37,166 nucleotides of DNA, taken from CAZQEC01 sp964591565 (GTDB lineage Bacteria; Patescibacteriota; UBA1384; CAJBMM01). The stretch's first letter is position 1. Each line of letters opens with the position of its first letter. Below, one piece after another: positions 22,449 to 30,437 of the stretch. Made by a program: the position numbers and the translations under genes. The notes beneath the pieces were generated by a model. That model was not told the DNA's origin. It worked only from the letters and a program-made list of their open reading frames with translations, and ran no database searches. The stretch is taken from positions 1-37,166 of the forward strand of contig CAZQEC010000005.1 of NCBI GenBank assembly GCA_964591565.1. Direction: 5' to 3'.

Positions 22449-22497
22449 ATGTAACCCATTTCGTCGATATATAACGACAAAAAAATGAAAGGGGAGC

Positions 22498-22710
22498 ATG
22501 GGAAGATCAAATCGAGTCAAAAGAGCCATTGCGATAGGGGCAATTGGAGTAGCGTTAGCGGGGACTGGGTTGGTTGGGCGTACTTATGCGGCAGAGCGGT
22601 CTGTAGTGCCGAGATATATGACCAGGTCGCACATTGTGCCAAAACAGAATATACATAACCATCATTCTTCGCGGACGCATAAACATCACGCCAGCCATTT
22701 TCACCGATAA
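22498..22710 (+). CDS. Small secreted His-rich protein
   Basis: 70 aa. Signal peptide MGRSNRVKRAIAIGAIGVALAGTGLVGRTYAA, cut probably after YAA. The mature peptide of about 38 residues ends HNHHSSRTHKHHASHFHR, with nine histidines in 18 residues. Such tails bind Ni, Zn or Cu, and possibly haem or phosphate. Ribosome site GAAAGGGGAGC directly before ATG. It lies 56 bases upstream of the Rrf2-suf operon, so a role in metal handling outside the cell is a reasonable but untested guess. Confidence 0.7.
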   Translation: MGRSNRVKRAIAIGAIGVALAGTGLVGRTYAAERSVVPRYMTRSHIVPKQNIHNHHSSRTHKHHASHFHR

Positions 22711-22734
22711 TTTGACCTAAAATCTGTAATATGC

Positions 22735-22763
22735 AAAACTAGATACGAAAGGTGTCTAGTTTT
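22735..22763 (+). promoter_or_regulatory. Inverted repeat, probable Rrf2-family operator
   Basis: AAAACTAGATAC (22735-22746), 5 bases, GTGTCTAGTTTT (22752-22763): 12-base arms with one mismatch. It sits immediately before the regulator's ATG and contains GAAAGG, the probable ribosome site, so a hairpin here could also block translation. Confidence 0.7.
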
Positions 22764-22766
22764 GAT

Positions 22767-23165
22767 ATGATCCATTTCAACCAACAAGAACAATGCGCCC
22801 TAATTGTTTTGCGTGCTCTGACTCATAGTCCGAATGCGCAAGTTCGAGTTGATGATATTGCTCTCCAGCACAACCTATCTAAATCACTGGTTAAGCTAGC
22901 CCTTACTACTCTTAAAAAACGCGGTTTAGTGATTAGTAAAGAGGGTCGTGGCGGCGGATATGCTTTGGCGGTTTTGCCGGACAGCATCAGCGTCAGCGAT
23001 GTCATTGGTAAGTTTAAGTCGAATCAATTTGGTTTGTGTAATGGTAGCGATCATTTATGTCAATACGATCATCAAAACTGTCCGATACAAAGTGGTTGGC
23101 AAAAAATTGCTGAAGAGCTAAACGCATCGCTAAGTCAAACGCGCGTGATTGACGCTATTAAATAG
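22767..23165 (+). CDS. Rrf2-family transcription regulator (SufR/IscR-like)
   Basis: 132 aa. Winged helix: FNQQEQCALIVLRALTH, VDDIALQHNLSKSLVKLALTTLKKRGLVISKEGRGGGYAL (wing with GRGGGY). Then the cluster-binding loop LCNGSDHLCQYDHQNC with three cysteines spaced C-x6-C-x6-C, as in Rrf2 members that hold [2Fe-2S] or [4Fe-4S]. It presumably senses Fe-S status and controls the suf genes that follow 7 bases later. I start at ATG 22767; the GTG at 22752 lies inside the operator and directly in the ribosome site. Confidence 0.9.
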   Translation: MIHFNQQEQCALIVLRALTHSPNAQVRVDDIALQHNLSKSLVKLALTTLKKRGLVISKEGRGGGYALAVLPDSISVSDVIGKFKSNQFGLCNGSDHLCQYDHQNCPIQSGWQKIAEELNASLSQTRVIDAIK

Positions 23166-23172
23166 GAGCATA

Positions 23173-23919
23173 ATGCTTAAAGTTAAATCGCTATATTTAG
23201 AACTCGAACAGGTAAAGGTGCTGAATGATTGTTCATTAAATGTGTCCAAAGGCGAAATAAATGTGTTAATGGGTCCAAACGGATCGGGTAAAAGTTCGTT
23301 AGCACTTTTGCTAGCTGGCCACGCGAGCTATCAACCGGTGTCTGGTACCGCTACTTTTGACGACAAAGATTTGTTAAAAAAAGCGCCGGACGAGCGCTCC
23401 CGTTTCGGTCTATTTTTAGCGTTTCAATATCCGCAAACAATCGCCGGGGTATCGGTGGGTAATTTCATTAAAAGTTCACTACAAGCCCATTCAATTTACG
23501 ATCCAAAAACATTTCGCCAAAATCTCATATCCGAATTAAAGTTACATGGTCTCGATCCAACGTTTGCAGGAAGGTCGGTCAACGACGGTTTTTCGGGTGG
23601 TGAAAAAAAACGACTTGAGTTAGTACAAATGCACATGTTAAAGCCGAAGCTAGCTATATTAGATGAAATTGATTCAGGTCTAGATGTTGACGGACTGAAA
23701 CTCGTAGTTAAATCTATTAAGCGATTTATGAACAGCCAAAGATCGGTCGTAGTCATTACGCATTATCCCAAACTGGCAAAACTAATTAAGCCAGATCGAA
23801 TTCATATTATGATCGGCGGGAAAATATCGCAAAATGGCGGCGCCGAGTTAGCCGAGCAAATTGACTTACATGGATACAATCTGCCTCGGTTGGAGAAAGA
23901 TCATGATTTCAGCGACTAA
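23173..23919 (+). CDS. sufC: SufC, Fe-S assembly ABC ATPase
   Basis: 248 aa. Walker A GPNGSGKSSLALLLAG, signature FSGGEKKRLELVQM, Walker B LAILDEIDSGLDVDGL and the switch VVVITHYPK are intact; the GLFLAFQYPQTIAGV stretch is typical for SufC. Energises the SufBCD scaffold. Ribosome site AGGAG is 6 bases before ATG 23173, so the 8-residue longer frame was not used. Overlaps sufB by 17 bases. Confidence 0.96.
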   Translation: MLKVKSLYLELEQVKVLNDCSLNVSKGEINVLMGPNGSGKSSLALLLAGHASYQPVSGTATFDDKDLLKKAPDERSRFGLFLAFQYPQTIAGVSVGNFIKSSLQAHSIYDPKTFRQNLISELKLHGLDPTFAGRSVNDGFSGGEKKRLELVQMHMLKPKLAILDEIDSGLDVDGLKLVVKSIKRFMNSQRSVVVITHYPKLAKLIKPDRIHIMIGGKISQNGGAELAEQIDLHGYNLPRLEKDHDFSD

Positions 23920-25270
23920 AACATCATCATTTTACCGCTCAAAAAATCATCTAAACGATGATTTAATCAACGAGATCTCAAAACGCAAAATGGAGCCAGA
24001 TTGGATGCGTCAGTTTCGGCTTAAATCGCTTAAAACATTTTTGCAAAAACCGATGCCGACTTGGGGAAACACGGAGTTATTGAGTCAAATAGATTTTGTC
24101 ACGCTAACGTATTATTTAGCATCAGTTGACGACAAGGCATCGAATTGGGACGATGTACCATCAGACATCAAGAATACATTTGAAAAACTGGGTATTCCTG
24201 AGGCGGAGCGGCAGTTCTTGTCTGGCGTTTCGGCTCAATTTGAATCCGAAGTAGTTTATCACAATATTCAATCAAAACTGACCGATTTAGGCGTGATATT
24301 TTTGGATATGGATTCGGGGTTAAAACAGTATCCCGAAATTGTGCAAAAATATTTTTCGACGGTCATCCCTGCTCACGACAACAAATTTGCCGCGCTTAAC
24401 TCGGCGGTGTGGTCGGGCGGTAGTTTCATTTATGTGCCTAAAGGGGTTAAAGTTGATTTACCTCTACAGGCCTATTTTCGTATTAATGAGCGCAATATGG
24501 GGCAGTTTGAGCGCACTCTCATTATTGCCGATGAAGGATCGAGCGTTCATTACATCGAGGGATGCACCGCACCGATGTATTCTAGCCACTCATTACACTC
24601 GGCGGTAGTGGAACTGATCGCGTTGCCCGGCTCGCACATTCGCTATACTACAGTGCAAAACTGGTCTAAAAATATCTACAATTTAGTGACCAAGCGCGCC
24701 TTCGTTTATCGTGACGCGTTTGTGGAGTGGGTTGATGGCAATTTGGGCTCGAAACTAACTATGAAATATCCGAGCGTCTATTTAATGGAAAGTGGCGCAC
24801 GAGGCGATATTTTATCAATCGCCTTTGCTGGGGATGGGCAACACCAAGACGCTGGAGCTAAAGCGATTCATCTGGCGCCCAATACCAGCTCAAACATTGT
24901 GTCTAAATCGATCAGTCAAGGTAATGGTCGCACCTCGTATCGTGGTTTGGTGCAGATAAATCGCGGCGCTTTGAACGCAAAATCGCACGTTCGGTGCGAC
25001 GCCTTATTATTAGATCAAAATGCTCGGTCCGACACTTACCCGACTATGAATGTTTACGAACCAACGGCCAAAGTAGAGCACGAGGCAAGTGTCAGTAAAA
25101 TTGGTGAAGATCAGCTGTTTTATCTCATTAGTCGCGGTTTATCTGAAACTGCGGCGATTAGCTTAATCGTCAATGGTTTTTTGGAAACATTTACCAAAGA
25201 ATTGCCATTGGAGTACGCGGTCGAGTTAAATCGCTTAATCAATTTGCAAATGGAGGGCTCGGTTGGCTAA
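23903..25270 (+). CDS. sufB: SufB, Fe-S scaffold protein
   Basis: 455 aa, close to the usual 465-495. The core beta-helix of the SufBD family is seen from about 130 (WSGGSFIYVPKGVKVDLPLQAYFRIN) to 430 (GEDQLFYLISRGLSETAAISLIVNGF). The EGCTAPMYSSHSLHSAVVEL segment contains the conserved cysteine region. It builds the nascent cluster with SufC and SufD. Start MISATKTS chosen because the longer frame lies inside sufC. Overlaps sufD by 8 bases. Confidence 0.96.
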   Translation: MISATKTSSFYRSKNHLNDDLINEISKRKMEPDWMRQFRLKSLKTFLQKPMPTWGNTELLSQIDFVTLTYYLASVDDKASNWDDVPSDIKNTFEKLGIPEAERQFLSGVSAQFESEVVYHNIQSKLTDLGVIFLDMDSGLKQYPEIVQKYFSTVIPAHDNKFAALNSAVWSGGSFIYVPKGVKVDLPLQAYFRINERNMGQFERTLIIADEGSSVHYIEGCTAPMYSSHSLHSAVVELIALPGSHIRYTTVQNWSKNIYNLVTKRAFVYRDAFVEWVDGNLGSKLTMKYPSVYLMESGARGDILSIAFAGDGQHQDAGAKAIHLAPNTSSNIVSKSISQGNGRTSYRGLVQINRGALNAKSHVRCDALLLDQNARSDTYPTMNVYEPTAKVEHEASVSKIGEDQLFYLISRGLSETAAISLIVNGFLETFTKELPLEYAVELNRLINLQMEGSVG

Positions 25271-26099
25271 AATTCGCCCAACAGCGCAAAATACAAAGCA
25301 AGACGCGCGTTTTCGTCACGTCGTTTTTGCTCAAAATCAAGTCAGCAACACGCTTAAAGTACGCAGAATTAATTTGACTAAAAGAGTCAAAGCAACCCGG
25401 ATTATTAAATTAGATACTACAAAGTCAGACATCTCGGAGGTCATTATTCGTGCTGGCGTATGCAGCTCAACTTCAATTTTACTGATGATTGATGCATCTA
25501 CCGATCATTTTACTTATGTAGACCTATACTGCGAGGAAATGGCCAATTTGAGATTGGTGGCGTTTTTATCTGGCTCGGCCCTAAATCACCTTGAAATAAA
25601 TGTACATTTGCATGGATATAGTGCCAACGCCAAAATTGGCATGGTATGCATACCAAACCATTTAGGAGCGTCGGTGGTTCACTCCATCCAAGATCACACC
25701 GATCGCTTAACGGTCAGTAATTTAGAATGCCGCGCTGTGCTTACGCATGAAACGCGGATGCATTATCATGGTCTAATTAGCGTTGGCAAAAATGGTGTGG
25801 GCACCGATGCTTATCAAAAAAATGCTAACGTTTTATTGAGTGATCGCGCCAAAGTGTATTCAGTGCCGAAGTTAGAAATATCAGCAAATGATGTACGTTG
25901 CACGCACGGATCAACCACATCTGGCTTATCGGCCGATGAGCTTTTTTACGTGAGTAGCCGAGGATTAAATCCAATTATTGCAAAACGAACGATCGCTCAC
26001 GCATTTTTGGCGCCAGTCGCCAATATGTTACAAAATCGGTTACTGAAAGTGAAATTTAATGATTTAATAGAGCGAAATATCGCGGATATAATTAAATGA
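25263..26099 (+). CDS. sufD: SufD-like scaffold protein, short form
   Basis: 278 aa against about 400-430 for standard SufD. Only the C-terminal SufBD core is present, ending in HGSTTSGLSADELFYVSSRGL and IIAKRTIAHAFLAPVANML; the N-terminal helical domain is largely missing. TTG start with ribosome site GGAGGG. Pairs with SufB and SufC in the scaffold. Overlaps both neighbours, so the operon is tightly coupled. Conserved cluster-ligand type His (THGSTT) is kept. Confidence 0.92.
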   Translation: MAKIRPTAQNTKQDARFRHVVFAQNQVSNTLKVRRINLTKRVKATRIIKLDTTKSDISEVIIRAGVCSSTSILLMIDASTDHFTYVDLYCEEMANLRLVAFLSGSALNHLEINVHLHGYSANAKIGMVCIPNHLGASVVHSIQDHTDRLTVSNLECRAVLTHETRMHYHGLISVGKNGVGTDAYQKNANVLLSDRAKVYSVPKLEISANDVRCTHGSTTSGLSADELFYVSSRGLNPIIAKRTIAHAFLAPVANMLQNRLLKVKFNDLIERNIADIIK

Positions 26100-27310
26100 A
26101 TATTAATGACGCCAGACAAGATTTTCCATTTTTGCAATACGCCGACGAGCAAAAGCTAGTTTATTTGGACAGTGCCGCCACGTCGCAAAAGCCGCAAATT
26201 GTTTTAGACGCGGTCAACCATTATTACACGCGTGAAAATGCCAATGCAAGGCGTGGTATATCAAAAATGAGTTTCAGGGCGGAACAACTGCTTGAACAGT
26301 CGCGAGCAGAAGTGGCGCGGTTTATTAGTGCTGGAAGCGCCAATGAGATTATTTTTACCAAAAATGCCACTGAGGCGTTGAATTTAGCGACATTTGGTTA
26401 TGGCTTGAACCACCTAAAACGCGAAGATGAGATTCTAATATCAATCTTAGAGCATCACTCAAACTTGGTGCCATGGCAAATAATGGCACAGAAAGTCGGA
26501 GCTAAAATAAAGTATGTCGATGTTACTAGTGGTGGAGAAATTGATCTGATAGATTTTGAAACCAAGCTGTCAAAAAAGACCAAAATTGTGGCAGTTTCGC
26601 ACCTGTCTAATGTATCTGGGGCAAAATCAAAATTGGATCAGATAATTAAATCCACGCATCGAGTCGGCGCCGTAGTCGTAATAGACGGGGCGCAAGCGGT
26701 GGCGCATTTGCCGGTAAATGTCAGTGAGTTTGACGCTGACTTTTACGCCTTTTCGGGACACAAAATGTACGCGCCAAACGGTGTAGGGGTGTTGTATGGG
26801 AAGTCGGAGTTATTAAGTCAGATGTCTCCAGTGCAATTTGGCGGCGGCATGATTGAGTCGGTGGGCAAAGATCAATCAACTTTTGCCCGACCACCACATT
26901 GTTTTGAAGCCGGCACTGGGGATATTGCGGCGGTAGTTGGATTTAAGTCAGCCATTGATTACATTAATTCGGTCGGTTTTGATCAAATCATGGTGCATGA
27001 AAAAATACTAATGGATTACGCTAAAAAACGACTGCAAACCATCAATCGTGTTGAAATATTGGCGCCAAAGAGTGCGAAAGATCATTTTGGGGCGATATCG
27101 TTTAACGTCAGCGATATTCACCCGCATGACGTTGCCGAAGTGATGGATGCGGCGGGGATTGTTGTGCGGGCTGGACATCATTGTGCTATGCCGTTAATGC
27201 AATTTTTGAATATCACGAGCACAGTGCGAATAAGTCTTGGACTATATAATAATTTGGCGGATGTTGACCGCGCGGTTGAGGCAATTGAGATCGCGATGAG
27301 GCGGTTTTAA
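26096..27310 (+). CDS. sufS: SufS, group II cysteine desulfurase
   Basis: 404 aa, normal length. PLP lysine in FSGHKMYAPNGVGVLYG (Lys223), catalytic cysteine in RAGHHCAMPLMQ (Cys363), plus HHSNLVPWQ (PLP-stacking His) and DGAQAVAH. Makes a persulfide from cysteine and hands sulfur to SufU. The RAGHHC form of the active site is diagnostic for SufS rather than IscS. Its start overlaps sufD by 4 bases, and sufU begins at the very next base after its stop. Confidence 0.97.
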   Translation: MNINDARQDFPFLQYADEQKLVYLDSAATSQKPQIVLDAVNHYYTRENANARRGISKMSFRAEQLLEQSRAEVARFISAGSANEIIFTKNATEALNLATFGYGLNHLKREDEILISILEHHSNLVPWQIMAQKVGAKIKYVDVTSGGEIDLIDFETKLSKKTKIVAVSHLSNVSGAKSKLDQIIKSTHRVGAVVVIDGAQAVAHLPVNVSEFDADFYAFSGHKMYAPNGVGVLYGKSELLSQMSPVQFGGGMIESVGKDQSTFARPPHCFEAGTGDIAAVVGFKSAIDYINSVGFDQIMVHEKILMDYAKKRLQTINRVEILAPKSAKDHFGAISFNVSDIHPHDVAEVMDAAGIVVRAGHHCAMPLMQFLNITSTVRISLGLYNNLADVDRAVEAIEIAMRRF

Positions 27311-27742
27311 ATGAGTGAATTAATTGATGATTTATATCGTGAGCAACTGCTAGATTTGGCGGCTGAGGTTAAGCAAATGGCACCACTTGTAGATTTTACA
27401 TCTGAAGTGACTAAATATAACGCGGTTTGTGGTGACAAGGTACTGGTTCAGATCAAAATGAATCAGTTGAAGATCGCCGATGTATCTGTATCAGTCAGGG
27501 GATGTGTTATTTGCGCCGCTTCGGCTGGCATTATGTGTTATGCAGTTAAAAATCGGTCAGAAAAAACAGTACGCGTTACTATCAAAAACGCTACACGATC
27601 AATCGCTGATGGTAAAAATAGTGACGATCGTAACGCGGAATTAGATTTATTATGCACAGTTTCGCAATTTCCGAATCGAGTGCGTTGCGCCATGTTGGCA
27701 TGGGAAGCGTTAGATGAGGCGATAGGCAAAAATCAACTATGA
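27311..27742 (+). CDS. sufU: SufU/IscU-type sulfur acceptor
   Basis: 143 aa. Three cysteines sit in family positions: YNAVCGDKV, RGCVICAAS and NRVRCAML. The GCxxC form and the insert before the last cysteine agree with SufU, the zinc-bound sulfur acceptor of SufS, rather than an IscU scaffold; both readings remain possible. Starts at the base after the sufS stop and overlaps sufT by 4 bases. Confidence 0.92.
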   Translation: MSELIDDLYREQLLDLAAEVKQMAPLVDFTSEVTKYNAVCGDKVLVQIKMNQLKIADVSVSVRGCVICAASAGIMCYAVKNRSEKTVRVTIKNATRSIADGKNSDDRNAELDLLCTVSQFPNRVRCAMLAWEALDEAIGKNQL

Positions 27743-28038
27743 AAAAATCCGACTTACTTGAACTATTACGTCCGATTCAAGACCCTGAATTGAGGGTAAG
27801 CATGGTTGATTTAGGGTTGATTTATAACATTGAGTTGAAAAAATCTAACGCCATTGTAACTATGACCTTAACCACACCATTATGTCCGTTAGCACCGCAA
27901 ATTGAGGCGGAGATAAAATCGCACTTATTAAAATCATCAGCCGTAAAATCGGTCAATATCAATCTAGTCTGGGAGCCCGTTTGGGACGCCAGCACCATGG
28001 CGAGTGATGAAATAAAAGATATGTTGGGGTTGTGGTAA
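27739..28038 (+). CDS. sufT: SufT/MIP18-family (DUF59) Fe-S maturation protein
   Basis: 99 aa. The DUF59 marks are LLRPIQDPELRVSMVDLGLIYNI (DPE motif) and MTLTTPLCPLAPQIEAEIK with the conserved cysteine. Helps deliver clusters in several bacteria. Last gene of the rrf2-suf operon; it ends in VWEPVWDASTMASDEIKDMLGLW, the normal family end. No terminator with a U-run is seen directly after it. Confidence 0.93.
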   Translation: MKKSDLLELLRPIQDPELRVSMVDLGLIYNIELKKSNAIVTMTLTTPLCPLAPQIEAEIKSHLLKSSAVKSVNINLVWEPVWDASTMASDEIKDMLGLW

Positions 28039-28093
28039 GCGTATTTTGGACTAAATAAACGAAGTGTTAGCTACTTCCCTGCCTGATGGTAAA

Positions 28094-28130
28094 TGTACGG
28101 TTGTCAACCGTAGGAGCACGATCGTACGAA
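28094..28130. repeat. Palindromic intergenic repeat, copy 4
   Basis: GTACGGTTGTCAACCGTAGG followed by AGCACGATCGTACGAAA; outer arms GTACG/CGTAC, inner ACGGTT/AACCGT. It lies in the gap after sufT. Confidence 0.85.
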
Positions 28131-28326
28131 AATGACTTAGGTGTGAAGCTAAATCACCTCGGAGGTGATACAGCGTATCAATTGACAAAAAATATTTACC
28201 CGATCAGCTAATAACCTAATCACCTAATCAGCTCTTATGTCGTTTCTTGCTACTTGCTACCAAATCTGGCATAATGACCTCATTCGCTTTTGGGCACAGG
28301 GCTTGTAAGCGTGTCCGTGAACAACT
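28131..28326. repeat. Repeat-rich gap with promoter before the unknown cassette
   Basis: Contains CACCTCGGAGGTG (a palindrome, about 28156-28168, again at 29000), the CTAATCAC/CTAATCAG tandem (28203-28233) and a TTGCTAC tandem (28246-28260). The -35 TTGCTA (28247-28252) of the promoter below is part of the last tandem. Confidence 0.65.
28247..28275 (+). promoter_or_regulatory. Promoter of the 28.3-30.4 kb cassette
   Basis: TTGCTA (28247-28252), 17 bases, then TGG-CATAAT, an extended -10 (28267-28275). Confidence 0.6.
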
Positions 28327-28340
28327 GAAAGGTGACGAAA

Positions 28341-28883
28341 GTGCATGTTGCGCTTGTCCCAACGGGGGGTTTGCGACGGCGAATTGATGGCGAGATTGTA
28401 CCGTCAGTCGCGGGCGAGAGGCGGATACGTAAAGCCGCCGCCATTCTTTTCGAGAATGTGAACTTCCAATTGTTGCTGATCGGTCGGGAAGCCGAAGCAT
28501 ACAAAAAATGGATTGATGATCATTACCCTCGGCTGAGGACGAGAATCCATACCGACCAAAACGACGTCTGCACTGTGTGCGACGTGCGTAAGGCAGCCAA
28601 AAAGATTGGGGACATGACAACCCTAAATGGTGAGGCATTTGTCGGCTTCATCTACGTCGTATGTCATCAAGATCAATATCGATTGATTGAGCTGGCACTA
28701 CGGTGCTCGGGTGCAAAAACGGTTTGTCACGAAAGTGGCGAGCCAGCACCTTACCCATTGGTACATAAGACGGCCTTTTTCGCTGTCAGCGCGGTGGATA
28801 ATGACTGGAGTACTTCATTAGCATGGCCACTCCGCTTCGCCGCTCGTTTGCGGGCGTGGTGGGCAAGCCGACAGGGGTTGTAG
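28341..28883 (+). CDS. YdcF/SanA/ElyC-like (DUF218) protein
   Basis: 180 aa from GTG 28341. HVALVPTGGLRRR at the start, ERRIRKAAAILFENVNFQLLLIGRE in the middle, TVCDVRKAAKKIG and GFIYVVCHQDQYRLIEL later follow the order of the DUF218 (ElyC/SanA/YdcF) fold, which is linked to envelope or lipid-carrier steps in other bacteria. I move the start from GTG 28332 to GTG 28341 because the ribosome site GAAAGG (28327-28332) overlaps the former. Sequence is more GC-rich than neighbouring operons. No signal peptide is evident. Medium confidence in the family. Confidence 0.6.
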   Translation: MHVALVPTGGLRRRIDGEIVPSVAGERRIRKAAAILFENVNFQLLLIGREAEAYKKWIDDHYPRLRTRIHTDQNDVCTVCDVRKAAKKIGDMTTLNGEAFVGFIYVVCHQDQYRLIELALRCSGAKTVCHESGEPAPYPLVHKTAFFAVSAVDNDWSTSLAWPLRFAARLRAWWASRQGL

Positions 28884-28900
28884 GTCGCATTGATCGAGGG

Positions 28901-28945
28901 TGCCTGCCCTCCGTAGCTTTCTTGACTAGCGTAGGAGGGTGAAGC
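28901..28945. repeat. CTGCCTGCCCTCCGTAGC-type hairpin repeat
   Basis: TGCCTGCCCTCCGTAGC and GCGTAGGAGGGTGAAGC; arms CCCTCC/GGAGGG. Followed by CGCTTGCGCTCATTAGA and CACCTCGGAGGTG blocks up to 29040, each also seen in other gaps. Confidence 0.7.
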
Positions 28946-29061
28946 TAAATACTCGCTTGCGCTCATTAGACGGTCGGAGCGAATGCTCCTCACGTCCATC
29001 ACCTCGGAGGTGATACGAAGCTCGGGGGTGATACGGCAACAAGGACGAAAGGAGCTATAAA

Positions 29062-29334
29062 GTGAGCGTTCAGACCATAGGTGTATTGCTAGTGGTACTA
29101 ATGGTGCCACAGCGTGCCTTCGGCATTTATTGCTGTTTGACAGACGTCAAGCCGCAAACATCGTTCCGCTTATGCGCGTTCGCGGTTTTTTGTGGAGTGA
29201 CCGAGTTCATTCTATTCCGCATTAGCGGCGATCGAGTATTCGTATTGAGCGTGATTATATCCGTTTTTGTCGCGGTCGGTGCGCTGATACTTGGTGTCAC
29301 GACGCGAAAGATTGAGAGGAAATACCATGCTTGA
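29062..29334 (+). CDS. Small three-helix membrane protein
   Basis: 90 aa, no family recognised. Three hydrophobic segments at about 4-24, 38-52 and 57-78, ending in a basic tail TTRKIERKYHA. GTG start with ribosome site AAAGGAG at 7 bases. The 3' end overlaps the next gene by 8 bases, so the two are cotranslated. Part of a five-gene cassette of unknowns. Confidence 0.65.
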   Translation: MSVQTIGVLLVVLMVPQRAFGIYCCLTDVKPQTSFRLCAFAVFCGVTEFILFRISGDRVFVLSVIISVFVAVGALILGVTTRKIERKYHA

Positions 29335-29638
29335 CCAGTTGTCGGAATCAACCTATTTTCTCGTGAAGCATCCAAGACTTCAGGAACGTATTCCTGTTGC
29401 AATCGAGTGCGCTGAGAAACTCGGGCACAATTTCGCGATGGCAATGTGGCATGAAGAAGAAAACCACCCTTACCCGGTTTTTTCTACAGCGTGTACATTG
29501 TGTTCTGCCAAGCTCGTCATATACGCTTGGCTCGATAAGTTCGGGGCAATAGCAGGACTCGCTAGCATAGTGTCATGCGAGCAATGCCGGACCCCCGGAG
29601 CGCTTGCTAACATTTTGACGATGTTTCGACGTAGCTAA
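29327..29638 (+). CDS. Hypothetical cysteine-rich protein
   Basis: 103 aa, family unknown. The two pairs TACTLCSAK (about 55-63) and VSCEQCRT (about 82-89) probably hold one zinc ion. The N-terminal part has MLDQLSESTYFLVKHPRLQERIPVAIECAEKLGH. I start at ATG 29327 (ribosome site GAGAGGA) rather than the longer frame from 29291, which runs inside the membrane protein. No signal peptide. Confidence 0.65.
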   Translation: MLDQLSESTYFLVKHPRLQERIPVAIECAEKLGHNFAMAMWHEEENHPYPVFSTACTLCSAKLVIYAWLDKFGAIAGLASIVSCEQCRTPGALANILTMFRRS

Positions 29639-29669
29639 ACAACGTGTATCGAAAGGGGATGATGCAACG

Positions 29670-29855
29670 ATGAAATGTTGTAGCAATTGTCGCCAGTGGA
29701 TATCTAGCGGAGCGAAGTTTTGCCCGCACTGCGGGCATGATGAAACGAACAGTGTCGAGGTGTCTTACATCTGCTCTAATTGTCGCAAATCGTATAGCGT
29801 TTTCACGAAGCATTGCGAAAAGTGCGGCGCGGAATTGCGGCGAATCGAAGATTGA
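29670..29855 (+). CDS. Double zinc-ribbon protein
   Basis: 61 aa. Two CxxC...CxxC ribbons: MKCCSNC...FCPHCG (residues 3-24) and YICSNC...HCEKCG (34-55), about 30 residues each. Such short proteins often bind nucleic acid or a partner protein. Ribosome site GAAAGGGG 10 bases upstream. Third of the cassette genes with cysteine pairs; its partner is unknown. Confidence 0.8.
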   Translation: MKCCSNCRQWISSGAKFCPHCGHDETNSVEVSYICSNCRKSYSVFTKHCEKCGAELRRIED

Positions 29856-29910
29856 CAGAACACAACTCCGGTGCCCCGCCTGAGGCCTCGTATCAGGTGA
29901 GGAGAAGATA

Positions 29911-30387
29911 ATGACTAAGATGACGATGCTGTTTGTGGCAATGCTCGTGGCCTGTGTGTTAGGGTTTGTCTGGTACGTACGAGATTTGCAGACTGCAGAC
30001 CCATACATATCCACCACATTCACTGGTTGGCAGACGCCTCAAGATGGCGTTACTGTCAGTCCGGGCACAAATATCGTGATGGAGTGGGAGTGCGATGTTG
30101 ACGATGGCTCAGAGACAATTAAGAATGCCTACGTCAAAGTTGTTCCGATAGAATGGAATAAGGGTAGGAAAGGGCTAGAGGGATCTGCCGAGCCGATTCC
30201 AGTGAATGACACCAGAGACGGTGTCGAGCCAGGTCGCACATTCTGGGTCAAGATGCCGATTGTGGTACCGAAGGAGCTAAAGGACGGGCTATATGAGATG
30301 GACGTACGGCTCTGCGACAAGCAGGGCAACGTCTACAACGTTCACAAAAAACCGCTTTACGCGCTCCTGCAGGTGAAGCGCAAGTAG
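29911..30387 (+). CDS. Hypothetical membrane-anchored extracellular protein
   Basis: 158 aa, family unknown. N-terminal membrane segment MTKMTMLFVAMLVACVLGFVW, then an extracytoplasmic beta-type domain with GTNIVMEWECDVDDGSE, PGRTFWVKMPIVVP and DGLYEMDVRLCDKQGNVYN, reminiscent of an Ig-like or Ig-like-motif (NPCBM/next-to-BRCA1-type) domain; this comparison is tentative. Two cysteines outside. Ribosome site GAGGAGA. Last gene of the cassette, followed by a terminator. Confidence 0.65.
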   Translation: MTKMTMLFVAMLVACVLGFVWYVRDLQTADPYISTTFTGWQTPQDGVTVSPGTNIVMEWECDVDDGSETIKNAYVKVVPIEWNKGRKGLEGSAEPIPVNDTRDGVEPGRTFWVKMPIVVPKELKDGLYEMDVRLCDKQGNVYNVHKKPLYALLQVKRK

Positions 30388-30413
30388 GGCAATCCTGCCG
30401 CGGATGCGGCTCG

Positions 30414-30437
30414 CTGACCGAGAACGGTCTTTTTTTA
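30414..30437 (+). terminator. Terminator of the unknown cassette
   Basis: GACCG (30416-30420), loop AGAA, CGGTC (30425-30429), then TTTTTTT. Confidence 0.85.

Noticed and set aside
28228..29110. Minus-strand frames over the 28.3 kb cassette
   Set aside because: No ribosome sites and no domain character; the plus-strand genes are coupled by overlaps and end in a terminator.
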